Shown piece after piece: positions 41,707 to 42,018 of a DNA stretch of 42,018 nucleotides. Made by a program: the position numbers and the translations under genes. Position 1 is the first letter of the stretch; each line of letters opens with the position of its first letter. The notes under the pieces were generated by a model. It was not told where the DNA came from and searched no databases. It saw nothing but the letters and a program-made list of their open reading frames with translations. The DNA comes from a virus, in the IMG/VR virus record IMGVR_UViG_3300017786_000026, positions 1-42,018 of that record; one strand, given 5' to 3'.

Positions 41707-42018
41707 ATGACATACAAGGGAAGATATACTGTAAAGAATCCGGACAAATACGAGGGTGATCCTACGAAAGTAGTGTTTAGATCGTTATGGGAAAGGCAGG
41801 TCTTTAAATTTATGGATACGAATCCTGATGTAATTAAGTGGCAATCAGAAGAAACCATTATTCCGTATCGGTGTAAGACTGATAATAAAATTCATCGGTA
41901 TTTTATGGATGTTAAGATGGTTACAAAAGATAAGACGTATCTCATTGAAATAAAGCCAAAAAAACAAACTGAGGCACCGAAAGAACCAAAGAGAAAGACG
42001 AAAAGATATATTACTGAG
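41707..42018 (+). CDS. gp4: Head completion protein gp4 (partial, 3' end cut by window)
   Basis: The first 104 residues are present, without a stop. The translated start is MTYKGRYTVKNPDKYEGDP, followed by FRSLWERQVFKFMDTNPDVI then KWQSEETIIPYRC, then HRYFMDVKMV and TYLIEIKPKKQTEAPKEP. This is the gp4 (gp50/65) head-completion family of T4-like phages, which has an endonuclease-like fold: a PD-(D/E)xK-type arrangement with E29, D68, E81 and K83, where the usual P before D68 is M. In T4 it acts with gp2 in finishing packaged heads before tail joining. T4 places gene 4 directly before gene 53; here it is kept nearby but transcribed in the opposite direction from the gp48 block. No Shine-Dalgarno sequence precedes the ATG. 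Confidence 0.9.
   Translation, partial: MTYKGRYTVKNPDKYEGDPTKVVFRSLWERQVFKFMDTNPDVIKWQSEETIIPYRCKTDNKIHRYFMDVKMVTKDKTYLIEIKPKKQTEAPKEPKRKTKRYITE

Overview
The window reads as the tail and baseplate region of a T4-like (Straboviridae/Kyanoviridae-type) myovirus genome. Nearly every gene can be placed by recognisable homology to a T4 structural protein or to a marine T4-like fibre family. The A+T-rich composition (roughly two thirds A+T by eye), the DUF4815 virion protein, a 2OG-Fe(II) oxygenase and the characteristic fibre motifs point to a marine phage related to cyanophages or pelagiphages. No host-specific gene, such as a photosynthesis gene, is present, so the host cannot be named.

Layout, in the direction of transcription (minus strand, right to left). 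A head-completion gene (gp4) starts at the right edge on the plus strand. It is separated by only 24 bases from the divergent baseplate block gp48 - gp53 - gp27-like hub - gp5 spike - gp25 - gp6 - giant gp7-like wedge (2924 aa). A fibre cassette then interrupts the T4 order between gp7 and gp8: a 1261-aa fibre, a probable helper protein, a 2OG-Fe(II) oxygenase and a possible oxygenase relative. gp8 and a 1775-aa DUF4815 protein follow. From about 13.2 kb down to 1.9 kb, where T4 has genes 9-12 and wac, lies a fibre/adhesin cassette. It holds a coiled-coil mini-protein, a 1439-aa fibre with a Rossmann-like C-terminal domain, a 300-aa fibre, an 80-aa minimal connector, a leucine-rich-repeat protein, a truncated PKD-like protein, a 111-aa conserved structural protein, a 1089-aa fibre with a BspA-like LRR tip, and a tail-fibre assembly chaperone. 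The neck proteins gp13 and gp14 close the window, and the start codon of one more gene lies at base 3.

Function and regulation. gp27/gp5 form the hub and spike, gp48 caps the tail tube on the baseplate, and gp6/gp7/gp8/gp25/gp53 build the wedges. The DUF4815 protein and the fibres form the periphery that meets the host, and gp13/gp14 join head to tail. Genes are tightly packed, with TAATG overlaps at three junctions. Nine starts are preceded by a T4-type late promoter sequence (TATAAATA or AATAAATA). In eight of them it lies only 3-7 bases from the ATG, which would give leaderless or almost leaderless messages. I found no convincing Shine-Dalgarno sequence in front of any gene.

The most unusual content is the giant gp7 (seven-bladed propeller-like repeats, LamG-like and PKD-like modules), two unrelated LRR adhesins in one fibre cassette, a GATase/ThuA-like domain ending a tail fibre, and the oxygenase pair beside a fibre gene. 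There is no gene-free stretch over 300 bases. No tRNA, insertion sequence, CRISPR array or clear hairpin terminator was seen.
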